64,000 bases of DNA from positions 60,001-124,000 of the forward strand of contig WPIO01000064.1 of assembly GCA_009760855.2 (NCBI GenBank), written 5' to 3'. The stretch is from Cristatella mucedo (taxonomy: Eukaryota > Bryozoa > Phylactolaemata > Cristatellidae). Numbering within the stretch: position 1 is the first letter of the stretch; every line of letters starts with the position of its first letter. Under the pieces are notes generated by a model. It made no database searches. It saw only the letters and a list, made by a program, of their open reading frames with translations, and had not been told where the DNA came from. Both the position numbers and the translations under genes were made by a program. This document shows, one piece after another, positions 46,111-62,317 of the stretch.

Positions 46111-46124
46111 TCGACGATCAACCA
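46029..46124. repeat. Palindromic (AT)n with 18-bp unique arms
   Basis: Left TGGTTGATCGTCGACATC, right GATGTCGACGATCAACCA, with about 60 bp of AT between. The right arm is part of the LINE-A frame M-S-T-I-N-Q-L-L. Confidence 0.92.
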
Positions 46125-48110
46125 ACTCCTCAAACGCTCCCAGATTAACTCGTTACCTGATGATCCTTGTGATGATTTAGCCAATCGCTTATCTCGATTC
46201 TTTCTGCAGAAGAAAGAGAAGATAAGGGAGTCCATCCCTGCGATGACAACATCCACAAGAATGCTGTCTCCCGATTCCTGGCGGCACCTCAACGTCTACA
46301 TTTATGCAGGTTACAAGTGATCTCGTCCTGAAGTTCATATCCCAATCAAAGAAGACAACAAGTCCTCTGGACCCTATTCCTACTGTCCTGCACCTACGTT
46401 GCATTGATCTGCTGCTGCAATGCATAACTAACATCATTAATATGTCATTAGCCTCAGGTCATGTCCCAGCACCTTTCAAAAAAAGCTGTAGTCAGGCCAC
46501 TTCTCAAGAAAGCAACACTAGACCGAGAGAACTTGAACAACTACCGCCCAGTCCCCCTTCTACCATTCCTATCAAAGACACTGGAACGGGTCGTGGCGGA
46601 CCAACTGAACTCATACATTAAAACTTCCAGCCTTGCATGCAAGTTCCAGTCTGGCTTTAGAGCTAATCGCTCCACAGAGTCAGCATTGCTTAGGGTGTAC
46701 AAAGACCTACTTAGGACTGCAGACATAGGTAGAGTGTCTCTACTTATTTTGCTCAATCTTTCGGCAGCTTTTGATACTATCGATCACAAAGTTTTTCTAG
46801 AGCGCCTCCTATCTCGCCTGGCCATCACTGGCACTGCTCTGCAATGGTTCAGGTCCTATCTCAGTGGGAGAATCCAGTGTATTGACGTGAATGGACAAAG
46901 ATCATCCGAGGTACCTCTGAAATATGGGGTACCTCAGGGCTCCGTGCTAGGTCCGGTTCTTTTCACGGTTTATACTCTCCCACGTGCCGATGTGATTGTA
47001 AAGCACAATCTAGGCTTTCATTTCTATGCGGATGACACTAAGTTGTACCTTTGCCTCCCAGCCTTCGAGCACGGCGAGTTCTCTCAACTCAGTTGCAGCA
47101 TGTATTGATGATATCCTCACATGAATGACAGAAAAATTTCCAAAACTAAACGATGATAAAACTAACTTACTAGGTATGAGCAAACCCAGTGCGTTTACGA
47201 AATTGGAAAGACTGACGCTTAAAATTGGCTCTGCCAGCATGTATCCCATTGAATCAGCTCGAAATCCACGTGTCATGTTCCAAACCGACCTTTCGTTAGA
47301 CGACCACATCAGCTCCACAGTCAAGTCTGCCTACTTTCAGCTCCATAACATTGCTAAAATTTGGGCTTGTTTAGATAAGGATACCACATCTAAGTTTGTC
47401 CTTGCATTCGCGACATCCCGACTCGACTTCTGCAACTCACTGCTTGCTGGCCTACCGGAATGTGCAATCAGGCGATTACAGATGGTGCAAGACTCCTCAG
47501 CTAGGCTTGTTTGTTGTAAACGTCGCAGTTACCATATCAAACCGATTCTCGCCGACCAGCACTGGCTACCAGTCAAGCAACGGATCGACTTCAAGGTTTT
47601 GCTGCTCTCTTTTAGGTCACTTCATTCTTTCGCTTCAATCTATGTCTCAGATCCACTCCCCCACCAGACCAAGCATCGTACCACCCACTTTTCGGAATCC
47701 AACAGTTTACCAATACCTCGTATACAACCTCAAATCCTTTGGAGACCATGCATTTAACTATATAAATATAGTTTATTTATATAGCTCCCCAAGATAACTT
47801 AATCTCTATTCAGGCGCTTCACATATGCCTCGGGGCTCGAGCCCACGACCTCAGCCAGACCTTGGTCGGGACGAGCACCTTATCAGCTGGACCAAACTAA
47901 ACCATCTAGTTCGTATGCTCCCAAAGCCTGGAACTCACTCCCGACTGGCGTCAGAACATCCCCTGACTTGACCACATTTAAAAAGAACTTCAAAAAACAC
48001 ACCTATTTAGGACAGCATTTAGTGGGTTCCTGTTATTCGTCCTTTATGTGCTTATGCATGCTGACACTGTGCATGCTGCCACTAACCATATTTGCTTGCT
48101 GGCTACGTAC
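46105..48110 (+). mobile_element. LINE-A copy with intact-looking RT motifs
   Basis: Frame 46461-47108 carries [19 protein letters not shown] (first D of the box changed to N), P-Q-G-S-V-L-G-P and Y-A-D-D-T-K-L. A shift at 47110 leads to the 47125-47757 frame. A SINE-1 interrupts at 47766. Ends without the tail, joined at 48110 to the RT of another copy. Confidence 0.86.
47766..47905 (-). mobile_element. SINE-1 inserted in LINE-A
   Basis: Interrupts the phrase GCATTTA/GTTCGTATGCTCCCAA that is continuous at 48700. Both flanks carry a short AACTA/AACCA-like sequence, a possible target duplication. Confidence 0.85.
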
Positions 48111-49064
48111 TAACTTGCTAGTTATGGGCAAACCCAGTGTGATTCAGAAATTGGAAAGGCTGACTCTCAAAATTGGTTCTGCCAGCATATCTCCAGTTGA
48201 ATCAGCTCAAAATCTAGGTGTCATATTCCAAAGCGACCTCTCGTTAGACGACCATATCAGCTCCACAGTCAAATCTGCCTATTTTCAGCTCCATAACATT
48301 GCTAACATTCGAGCTTGTTTAGATAAGGATACCACGTCCAAGTTGGTCCATGCATTCGGGAAATCCCGTCTCGACTTCTGCAACTCACTGCTTACTGGTG
48401 TACCAGCATGTGCGATCAGGCGATTGCAGCTGGTGCAAAACTGTGCAGCTAGGCTTGTCTGTCGTGAGCGTCGCAGTTGCCACATTACTCCACTTCTCGC
48501 CGACCTGCACTGGCTACCAGTCAAGCAACAGATTGACTTCAAGGTTTTATCGCTCACTTTTAGGTCCCTTCATTCTATGGCTCCAGCCTATCTCTCCGAC
48601 ATACTCCACCATCAGGCCAAGCATCGTACCACCCGCTTTTCGGAATCCAACAGTCTTGAAATACCTCGTAAGAACCTGAAATCCATTGGAGACCGTGCAT
48701 TTAGTTCGTATGCTTCCAAAGCCTGGAACTCATTCCCGACCTGCGTCAGAACATCCCCTGACCTGACCACATTTAAAAGGAATTTAAAAACACACCTATT
48801 TAGGACAGCATTTAGTGGGTCCCTGTGATTCGTCCTTCATGTGCCTATGCGTGCTGACACTGTGCATGCTGCCACTAACCACATTTGCATGCTGACCCTG
48901 TGCATGTCACCCCTAACCATGTTATTCATTTTGTTTGCTTGTCAAGCATGATTTTACTCACCATTCAATTGCATTTCCCTTTGCAGCAAATGTAAAGCGA
49001 ATAGAGAGAGATAGAGTTCTCTGAGAGCGCTTTATCAAGTGTATTATTATTATTATTATTATTG
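48111..49064 (+). mobile_element. LINE-A 3' half with a long open frame
   Basis: A 286-codon frame (47968-48828) that starts in the preceding copy. It contains S-D-L-S-L-D-D-H-I-S-S, C-N-S-L-L-T-G-V-P and the conserved C-terminal A-F-S-S-Y-A-S-K-A-W-N-S. Then the 3' UTR and (ATT)7. The least decayed C-terminus in the window. Confidence 0.88.
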
Positions 49065-49429
49065 ATGGCAAAAAAGCCAATAACCGTCATAAATTGTTGC
49101 AAATACTGTTAATATATTTTTTTGGAGGAGCTCCGAATTCAAGCTGTCATCATGGATGATGAACATGAGGTTTTCCGTCCCTCTGCCAGCATTCATCATT
49201 GCAGCCTCCAGAGTCCAGACCAGACGTTTAGGCAACTGCTAAGACAACCAACGACCAGGAGACAATTTACGACCAATTGGGTACCATTTATTAGCAGCCC
49301 AAGCTGCGGAATGAATAGACAATTGCCTTAAAAAGGGCATTTCTTTGTCTTTAATGCAGACAGTCTGTCCGCTATGACCAAGGTAGTACACAGTGGCAGA
49401 CAGACACATAAATAAATACTATAAATAAA

Positions 49430-49612
49430 TACTAGCTGATTTAGCAGCCTATTTTTGTATGGCGACAGAAGAGCTTTGACGGCTATCACCACCACTTGCA
49501 GTGGCGATAAAGGATCGCCCACCTCAGGATTCGAAGCCACGACCTCGGGGGCCGAGGTTGTGAAAAGCAACCACCTTACCTACTGAGCCATTACGGCTAC
49601 ACATGATCAACA
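49430..49612 (-). mobile_element. SINE-2 copy, most complete
   Basis: Minus sense: head GTAGCCGTAATGGCTCAGTA, box A TAGGTAAGGTGGTTGC, box B GTGGCTTCGAATCC, body GCAAGTGGTGGTGATAGCCG, end GCTGCTAAATCAGC. Matches the copy at 51726 along its length. Confidence 0.82.
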
Positions 49613-50887
49613 TTGCCCAATTGCTAGCAGCTGGGCGATGAGATTTCTCAGGTCTTGCCCCCTTACATAACAATTTCTCAAGTCATGCCCATAAATAAAA
49701 AATCCTGGCTCTTCGCCAATGTGTAAGAATAAACTAGTGTCTACATAGACATGAGATGCTCGTGTGGTGCTATACATTAAGACGCGGAGTTTCCAAAACT
49801 ACAAATTCTTTTTTATTCTGCTCATGAGGTGGGCGTAAAGTCGGGCAATCGAGTAGACTAAGACAGCATTTTTGGTACGTATAACAGTGGTAAGTCTACT
49901 CGAGTACTTGACTGCAAGGCTCCTAACACAGCCAGGGAGTATAAGAGACTGAGTTATGCTATCTTGTCAGTATCTTTTAAGTTTCAGTGTGCATATCAAT
50001 CCAATCTCTACCGAAGCATTCAGTAGTTACTGGAACATTACATTGTCCGACATTCACTAACCACGTTTCTCCTCATCCCCCCATGATGAGTGCACGACAT
50101 CTGCCAAGATAGTCTTTGCATTTCAACCTTGAGCGCCGTGACTGTTCTCGCCCAGAGCTGTCGCAGGCAGCGAAAACTGTATCACCCTGTCGCTATGGGT
50201 GTGATTGGCACTGAGCGCTATCGAAAGCTCCTGCGGCTTATTGTAATGTTGAAGGTGTGTGGGAATTAATGGCCACACGATAAATCCCGGGATGGGCATT
50301 GTTAAGTCCTTGATAAGGATAAGGTGATAGCACCCGGACGCAATTCCCTTGTAGATATAAGGAGCCGCACCCGAGACTGGTTCAACCTGGTCAGTATTTA
50401 TTCGTTAAGTTCAGTGCTTGGACTCCCCTTTGGGTCTTCAATGCCTTCTCTAAACTTTGCTGCTGCTGTCAGTCATATACACAGTAGATTAGTGGTCGGA
50501 AGGATCCTCCATAAGAGAGACTTACCAAAGTTGACTGTTATCAGGATAATAACAAGATTGGCCGGTGTCGCCTTTTTAGACCTTTGTCAGACCCTGCCAG
50601 ACAAATCGTTTCGTGCCTCTAGTTAGGAAGAACTAAGATATCTCTGATTTTTGTCTCTTGGCTGTTCTAGGTCAGTAGAATGGTAATAAATGTGGCAGTT
50701 ATACCCGCAGGCAGCAGGCGTTTGCAGGTGTAGAGCCACTATGCGTGCTTCCTCGACCAGCGAAGGTATCAGCCAAGGCCTCAGCCACATCTGCCACATT
50801 TGCGACCAGTAGATGAGATAGATCAGCGAAAGGAGGTCTGAAAGTAACATGGTGAATAGCCAAAAGCAGGCTGCATTCTTTGATATT
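49613..50887. other. Unique intergenic DNA
   Basis: Includes open frames at 50324-50626 (plus) and 50623-50850 (minus), without recognisable motifs. Confidence 0.35.
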
Positions 50888-53104
50888 CTCTATTTATACT
50901 GATCCCCATATAAAATCACCTGCGAATCGCGAAACCTCAAGACCTTTGACATCAATGCTGTCCGTGCGATAATATCGGCTTCGCCTCTGCTGCTCAGTTC
51001 CCCGTCCGACCTGTCTTCATTGGTAGATAGCTAGAACATGACACCAGCTGACATACTTGACGAGTTTGCCGCTCTGATTAAGCTCACTGTGCGCCCTCAA
51101 GCAGACCTCTTATGTATTGCCACAGACATTAAACTAGCTAGGTCTACTAAGCCAAGCTTGAAAAAAGCATACCATAGATCAGGACTGACTTCCATCTACA
51201 GGCATACGTGGACTACTGTAGATCGTACCATTCAATTCTAGGAAAGATCAAATCTAGCTTCTATAAAAAACATTATTGAATCACAATGCACAATCCAAAA
51301 ATGCTAATGTCGACGATCAGCCATCTATTAAACCGCCCCAGTTTAGCTCCTTACCTAGTAATTACTGTGATGATCTAGCTGATCGCTTCTCTAGCTTCTT
51401 AATAAGCAAGATTGACAAGATCAGGGAGTCCATTCCTAGGCTGGCAGCATCTCCTTTAGTCTAATGATGCTCAATTCCGTCCAGCACCTTAATGTCCACA
51501 TTCAAGGAGGCACAAGTGACCTCGCCCCAAAGTTCATACCCAATCAAAAAAAACAACTTGTCCTCTAGACCCCATACCCACTGTCCTGCTTTTACGTTGC
51601 ATAGACCATGCATAACTGACACCATAAATATGTCATTAGCCTCAGACCTGACCATGTACCAGCATCTTTCAAAAAAGCTGTAGTTGGACCACTACTCAAG
51701 AAGGCAACAATAGACCAAAGAACTTGATGGCTCACTAGGTATGGTGGTTGCTTTTCACAACCTCTGGACCAAGGTCGTGAGTTCAAATCCTGTGGTGGGC
51801 GATCCTATATCACTGCTGCAAGCCTTGGTGATAGCCATAAAACTCTTCTGTCGTTATAAAAAAGAGGCTGTTAATTCAGCTGTATTTTACTTTTTTCAAA
51901 AACTCTCCCATCACTTCTACCTTTTCTATAAAGACACTGGAACGAGTCGTGGCAGACCAGCTGAACTCATCTATTGAAACTTCAAACCTTGCTGGTAAGT
52001 TCCAGTCTGATTTTAGAGCTAATCACCCCACAGACCCAGCATTGCTTCCGGTATATAACGACCTACTTAGAAATGCAGACACGGGTAGAGTACCTCTGCT
52101 TGTTTCACTCGATCTTTCAGCAGCTTTTGATACTGTCGATCACCAAGTTCTTCTTGAGTGCCTCTCACCTCGCCTGGGCATCACTGGCACTGCATTGCAA
52201 TGGTTCAGGCCCTATCTCAGTTGGAGACTCCACAGTATTGATGTGAATGGACAAAGATCATCCGAGGAACCACTGTAATATGGGGTACCTCAGGGATCTG
52301 TGCTCGGTCCCGTTCTTTTCAAAGTTTATATCCTCCCACTTGCTGATGTGATTGCCAAGCACAACCTAAGCTTTCACGTCTATGCAGTAGGAACTCAGTT
52401 GTACCTTTGCTGTGATCCCTCCCAGCCCTCCAGCATGTCGAACTCTCTCAACTGACTTGCTGCATGTATTGATGACATTCGCAATGAATGGTAGCAAAAT
52501 TTCATAAATTAAATGATGATAAAACCAACTTACTAGTTATGGGCAAACCAAGTACAATTCAGATATTGGAAGGATTAACGCCCAAAATCGGCTCTGCCAG
52601 CATATTTTCTGTTGAATCTGCCCGAAACCTAGGTGTCATGTTCCAAAGTGACCTTTCGTTAGACGATAGCATCAGCTCCACAATCAAGCCTGCCTGCTTT
52701 AAGCTACATAACATTGCTAAAGCTTGGGCTTGTTTAGACAGAATACCTCGTCTAAGTTGGTCCATGAATTGTGACATTCTATGTTGACTTCGGTAACTCA
52801 GTGCTTTCTGGTCTACCGGCCACTGCACCTAGGCACTAACAGCTAGTGTAAAACTCCTCTGCAGCTAGGCTTGTCTGCCGTGAGCATTGCAGTTGCCACA
52901 TCACACCACTTTTCGCCGATCTTCACTGGCTACCAGTCAAGCAACGCATCGACTTCAGGGTTTGTCAGTCACTTTTAGGTCCCTTCATTCTATGGCTCCA
53001 GCCTACCTATCAGATCTACTTCAATACCTGGCTAAGGATCGTACCACCCGCTGCTCGGATTCTAATTGTGTACCTATACCTTGTACAAACCTCAAATACT
53101 TTTA
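50888..53104 (+). mobile_element. LINE-A copy with a SINE-2 insertion
   Basis: From the endonuclease-RT linker, through [21 protein letters not shown] and a decayed catalytic box (Y-A-V-G-T-Q-L), to the C-terminal part ending at 53104. SINE-2 interrupts at 51726-51885. Confidence 0.85.
51726..51887 (+). mobile_element. SINE-2 inserted in LINE-A
   Basis: Head GGCTCACTAGGTATGGTGGT, box B GTGAGTTCAAATCC, end GCTGTTAATTCAGC. Confidence 0.8.
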
Positions 53105-53466
53105 AGAATATAATAATAATAATGCACTTGATAAAGCGCCCTCAGAGAACTCAATCTCTCTCCAGGCATTTTACATTTTCTGCAAAGGGAAATGCAATTG
53201 AATGGTGAGTAATATCATGCTTGATAAACAAAAAAAAATGAATACCATGGTTATGGATGACATGCACAGAATCAGCATGCAAATGTGGTTAGTGGCAGCA
53301 TGCACAGTGTCAGCACGCACAAGCACATGAAGGACGAATCGCAGGGACCCACTGAATGCTGTCCTAAATAGGTGTGTTTTTAAATTCTTTTTAAATATGG
53401 TCAGGTCAGGGGATGTTCTGACGCAGATCGGGAGGGAGTTCCAGGCTTTGGGAGCATACGAAATAC
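53105..53466 (-). mobile_element. LINE-A tail, minus sense
   Basis: (TAA)5, hairpin and 3' UTR up to GAGTTCCAGGCTTTGGGAGC at 53437-53456. It starts exactly where the previous plus-sense copy ends. Confidence 0.85.
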
Positions 53467-53818
53467 ATGCTTAGTTTGCGTGCTCCCAAAGCCTAGAACT
53501 CACTTCTGACTTGCGTCACGACATCCCCTGACTTTATATAGGAATATGATATAAAAAAACTAAAACGCATCTCTTTGTAACAGCATTTAGTGGCCCCCTG
53601 TGATTCGTCTTTGTGTTATTATGCACGGTGACACTGTGCATACTGACAATAAGAAAACTTACATACTGACCCTGTGCATGTCACCTCTAACCATGTTATT
53701 CTTGTCGTTTATTGAGCATGCTACTACTAACCGCTCGATCGTGCATCCTTTGCAGTCAATGTAAAGTGCCTAGAAAAAGATGAAGTTCTCCAACGGCGGT
53801 ATTGCAAATTTATTATTA
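53467..53818 (+). mobile_element. LINE-A tail, plus sense
   Basis: GTGCTCCCAAAGCCTAGAAC, 3' UTR, then AAAGATGAAGTTCTCCAACG and (TTATTA)n. With the neighbouring copy it forms an imperfect palindrome of about 700 bp. Confidence 0.8.
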
Positions 53819-53889
53819 TTTTTATTATCTGATTATATTCTATTATTTTTATTTCTATTATATTATTATACTATATTATGTTCTGAGAA

Positions 53890-54123
53890 CAGTGATTTGG
53901 GTTTATGGGATCTGCTATTACTTCTGTGTTGATGATACTTACCTGCAATTGTCTTTTAAATCGTCAATTCTGCTGCGGTGACTGATTCTGACATTCGACA
54001 GGGGTTGTCCGCAAATTTTCTTAAACTAAATGATAAAACTGAACTTCCACTCATATGGCACCCTGAGTGCGTGGCTGGGATTGAAGACTTTGCTCTTGTA
54101 ATAGGTGATGACATTGAGCAGTA
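53890..54123 (+). mobile_element. LINE-B RT fragment
   Basis: Codes S-A-N-F-L-K-L-N-D-K-T-E-L and H-P-E-C-V-A-G, the equivalent of 39520-39610; one D codon is missing. Confidence 0.7.
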
Positions 54124-54275
54124 ACAGTACAGGCTTGGTGGCTGGCATGCATGTATTATACCGGTGAATGGGTTGACAGGCCTTTCCTAAACATAGGCAG
54201 AACAGGCATGTTAGTCGGCATTGGTACTGCTTTAGCCTTCATGCTAGCTGGCTATTGCACAGGAAGGCGTGGGCG

Positions 54276-54281
54276 CACACA

Positions 54282-54326
<45 letters not shown>
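54276..54326. repeat. (CA)n microsatellite
   Basis: About 50 bp of CA with one AAAC interruption. Confidence 0.95.
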
Positions 54327-54328
<2 letters not shown>

Positions 54329-55029
54329 ATTCACAAACTGCTCACAGGCTTTCTCACCTCTAGCTAGAGTTACGTAGTACGTTCGGCTAGGAGTTGACCC
54401 ACTCGTCGGTCGCATTTAACTGCGGGAGCGGTATGGTATTGCAGGGATTTTTCACCTGCAGATATCTTTGCTCGCTTACAAATTTACATTTTCTTGTTCA
54501 GCTTTATTTTTGCTTAAACCTCGTTTATCATTGCTCTAATTTACCTAGCGTTGGCTTGACAATACGTGGCCAGTGGTAGAGGTGGAGGTAGTATTAACTA
54601 AGAAGCATCCGTGGAGAGTAGCCACACAACCTAGGTAATAATGATAATAATAATAGTAATAATATGAATTTGCATAGAACCCTAAGAGAACTGAATCTCT
54701 TTCTAGGTCGGATAGCTGAAGCCGTTCCTGAAATTTGTCTTTCGCCTGGTGACAAGATCAAAAGAAGGAGATCCTCACTTCTAACCCTTAACTCGATTAT
54801 TAGGGCAGAGAAGGACACTTTTAGTCTCTCTTCATTAGGATCGAGCTTTTATCTCGAGGACCGCTCGAATGCTATAGCATACACGCAGACCGGAGAATTC
54901 AATTTTAGGATTTAGATGAGAGAAATTCACTTTTGCCCCTAAAACTTGAGCCCTGTTCGTTGGGCTTCTGGGCGACCAGAATGCGGTATCTGAGTTATTC
55001 CCGCAGAATTCTCTCGGCTTCAGCTTCAG
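54327..55029. other. Unique DNA with a solo LINE-A tail
   Basis: A (TAA)-rich tail and CCCTAAGAGAACTGAATCTC lie at 54635-54706 (minus sense). The rest shows nothing I recognise. Confidence 0.45.
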
Positions 55030-55039
55030 GCTTTGATCA

Positions 55040-55192
55040 TAGTTCATTTAGATAGCACCCTAAGCTCTATTAATGTGTATGTCTCCATAACAAACTTAAT
55101 GTCTACTTAGGTGCTTTGCATTTGCCGCAAGGCTCAAGCCAACAGCCTTGGTCATTAAGTGCAATCCACCACCTTACTCCAGGGCCAAACCA
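55040..55192 (-). mobile_element. Degenerate SINE-1
   Basis: AGCACCCTAAGCTCTATTAA, GGTGCTTTGCATTTGCC, then CCACCTTACTCCAGGGCCAA; every block of SINE-1 in order, with an insertion in the hairpin. Confidence 0.6.
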
Positions 55193-58850
<3,658 letters not shown>

Positions 58851-60853
58851 AGTCAGAAATATGAGCTAAATAGTAAAAAGCGTACAGAGAGAGAGAGAGA
58901 GAGAGAGAAAGAGAGTAAAAGAAGACGACACAGATAAAGTGGGAGAGAAAAGGTACAAATGAAAGAGACGGGATTGGGAGAAGGAGAAGTGAAAATCGGG
59001 CTAAGAGTGGGGAATACAGAATTTAAAATCGAAGGAGAGAGAGAGTAAAGAGAGAAAGAAATAGATAGAAGGAGAGTGAGAAGAGAGAGCAGGAGAGATA
59101 AATAGAGAATGCGAGAGTGATTGAGAGACCGAGAGAAAAAGAGAGATAAAGGTAGAGAATGAGAAAATACAAAGAGATCTTCACACTCCTGTGCTTGTGC
59201 CAACTGAATTCGCCAAGTTGTTAGGGCAGTAAAGACACAATAATTGCTTAGTAATCCAAAAGCCCAGAGAGGACTCGTGGCTCTCTGATCCAGCAAACCT
59301 GGCTTGTGCTACTATGTGAGCGACGGCTGATAACTCTACGAGCAGACAGCCGTTCTCGCATTCTTGTGCCTATTGCTGCTGACTCAGATTATCGCCTAAT
59401 GGAGTTGGCGTTGAAATCTTATCCGAGCCGGAAAACTCCCGACTGGGGCTAGATCGCAAGGTTTACGGTCACGCCCAGCTGCATGCAGCCTCCACTTGCC
59501 CGTTGGAATTTTAGAGAGGAGTTGCGCAGCTGCGATACGGCTGACATTTATAACCCTTTTATCACTACCGACTGAGCCAGCAAGACTGAGGCAAAAGAGG
59601 TTTTCTGCCCTTAGCTCAACAGTCGACCAAACGTCTAAGCGTCCTCCATTCCTGCTTCCCAAATGTCATTCATACGTCTAAATGACGATAATTCAATTGT
59701 GTATACTTTGCTGTCATCTCGAGAGTAATGATCAAAGCAATTTTAAAGTGTCTTGGAACTTGAAACGTTTTCGTAGTTCTTGGTCAGATATAGAGAAAGA
59801 GATAAAGAAAGTATTGAATAGACCTTAAGGACCTACACTTGCATGAGCTCGCGTGGCGTGCTGACATGTCCTGGTCAGACTCGCAGTTTGGAAACAATCT
59901 TGAGATTTCAAACAGTGAATGAGCGGCAATCTGCAGTGTGCCATATAGCAAAGTAGATTTCGGCCGATTTAACAGATTTATTTGCATATCCACAGCAGAA
60001 CCGTATCCATGCCGAAGTTGGCTGGTTCTCGTGATTTCCGAATAACAAGCTAGAGGTGCGAAACTGGACCCTCCGTCTTCCTGCTTGAGGTGCCTATCTA
60101 AAGACAGCCCAAGCTCAATTGTTTGCACGCCCGTTGAGTAAGTGAACACAACTTCTGCTAATGAATTCCTATCCTTTACCCTATTCGGAGACTGAATTGG
60201 CTCCTCGACGTCATTCCTTGACTTAGCTTGCGAAAGTATTGGTTATGTTTAGTCATCAGCCCCCTAGTTTTGGAATGCCTGAAGCCGTCTTTTTTGGTCT
60301 GCCGCAGGCCGCAAAGGGTAAGATGATTTAAACTGCAGATTGATTGCTCAGTTCTTCAGATAAGTTGGCCATGCTCATGTAGGAAGGCAAAAGGACTCGC
60401 CAAAGTACTGTTTTCGAGTGTCACCGATACCATAAAAATAATCACGTTGATCAGCTTATCTCTGTCTTAGCAGCCAACTTTTTTCTCTGATTAAAGCTCC
60501 TTTTATTATCGTAGCGATAACAATTGAGTACGGAAGCTCTGAAGATGAGGGAGTGCACATCACGTTTGTTTACATTTCAGACGAAATTCGCTCAAGCCAT
60601 TATTCTTGCTGTTGCCGTACTTTCCGAACATGGTAACTTCTGCAGTTGAATTTTTCGCGATAAAGTTGACTTTGGAGCACGTGATGTTGATGATAGTTCA
60701 GTGGCTAGTTGCTGCACCCTGCATCATAGTACGAGCATCCCTAGTGTCAAGCCCCCTAGAATAGTTGATGCAGTTATTCTGCACTGCAATGAAAGTGCGT
60801 ACTTGCTTGTAGTATGCAGAGCTGGACTTCGCCTGCCTACAGAGCGGACCGCC
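58851..60853. other. Purine-rich flank, then unique DNA upstream of the second gene
   Basis: 58851-59170 is a decaying GA-rich extension. From 59170 to 60853 no exon or repeat is evident; the last few hundred bases should include the promoter of the gene at 60854. Confidence 0.4.
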
Positions 60854-60902
60854 ATGACTCACCTGCTGATGGTAGCCGCATTCACTCTGGCATGGTTTTC
60901 AG
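60854..60902 (+). CDS. Second gene, exon 1: signal peptide
   Basis: ATG at 60854 in the context ACCGCCATGA, a good Kozak match. It encodes MTHLLMVAAFTLAWFS, a short hydrophobic signal peptide, and ends in phase 1 at GGTAAGA. An upstream in-frame ATG at 60701 would bury the signal peptide, so I prefer 60854. Product unknown: a secreted or membrane protein whose body lies to the right. Confidence 0.6.
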
Positions 60903-61039
60903 GTAAGAGACTACTGCATCGACATGACAATGAATAAATGCAGGATATTACTAATGCATCTTTAGCTTATCATCACTATAACAAACTATTGAAAATAGCG
61001 TAAAATACGGAAAATATATTTGAAAGAAATTTGAATATT

Positions 61040-62310
61040 GTCCTAAATAAACTGAACCTGTAGCTTCCTAAACGAACTAAGTTTGTATCTACGCACTTTA
61101 TATATCATGGATTGGAAATATTTCAGCTGGTTTGCCATTAGATGCACAGTTGCAGCAGGCTTACACTGCAAACGAAGAATTCACATGAACGGAGCGAGTG
61201 CTGTGAAGATCAAGTGTTTTTTTAGCTTATTTGAGATGTCTGGTCAGGTAAAGTCATATCCTCCTGGAATGATTTATAGACTTTGGAAGCATAAGAACTG
61301 AGATAATGATCTCTAGAGGATTTGAGGTTGTTACGGGCACTGATAAAAGACTTTTGTCAGAGGAGTAACGGTAAAATGGATACATTTACATCAAGTATGT
61401 CAGATGAGAAATTCTGAACATGATAACGAAGGGTCTAAAAGTGCGTCACTACTCTACTTGAAGGAAAGCCAATTCTACATGATGAAAAGTGGTGCAATGT
61501 GGTACTTGTGGCTTTCGTCACAGAAAAGCCTTGCTGCAGAGATTTCTTACCGATTACAAGCATCTTAATGTTCATGCAAAACGTGCAAGTAGTGAGTTAC
61601 AGAAGTCGAGGTGATTATCAAAGCATCTGGCATTAGGGTGGAATAAGAAAAGCTCAGAGCGCGTGTTAATATCATCTGCAATCTAGTATTTCATTTAATA
61701 TTGTATATAATTAGTATTAATATCGCAATCGAATATTTTTGCTCTGTGAACTGTACTAAAATTGTGCCATTAATGTGAGAATGTGCCATTTAGAAATCCT
61801 TGTCTCAAGGACCATATAAGCTAAAGACTTTGTACGAGGCTTTTAAAATTATGACGAATAAATCTTAGAGGGGTGTTGCAGCGGTTAATGAAAGTTTGTA
61901 GGTGATCGTGGTAGTCATTCCTGCATTACCTGGCGTTTCATTGAAGCCAATTATCCAGGTCTGTATAATGGGGAAAAATAGCAAAGTCAACTTCATGACA
62001 TGAACAGAAACTCAGATCATAGATATGCCTAGCTGGTTATCAAGTTTTCCTCATATCTCTGCTATTGTCTTCGTATCCGCAGCTGATTCTGAGCTCTGGA
62101 ATAAAAATAGCTGGAAGTGATCAGCTTAAAAGTGATCGCCATGCCGCTGGCCTGAACTACCCCATCGAGACACTCTGTATAGATGGAATACAGAAGACGA
62201 CTGAGAATAGACCAGGGTGGCACGCCATACGTGACTGATCTGTTAAATGAGACTTGAAAACTGTACGACACACCTTGCGAGCGGTCGGGCAAGAACATTC
62301 AATCTTTGCA
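61040..62310 (-). mobile_element. Very old LINE-A copy in intron 1 of the second gene
   Basis: C-terminal and RT landmarks in minus order (AAGCATAAGAACTGAGATAA, GAGTTACAGAAGTCGAGGTG), highly diverged. Confidence 0.55.
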
Positions 62311-62317
62311 AGAATCA

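Noticed and set aside
46461-47108. Host gene for a reverse-transcriptase-like protein
   Set aside because: It is the RT of a LINE-A copy; the same sequence occurs at four other places in the window.
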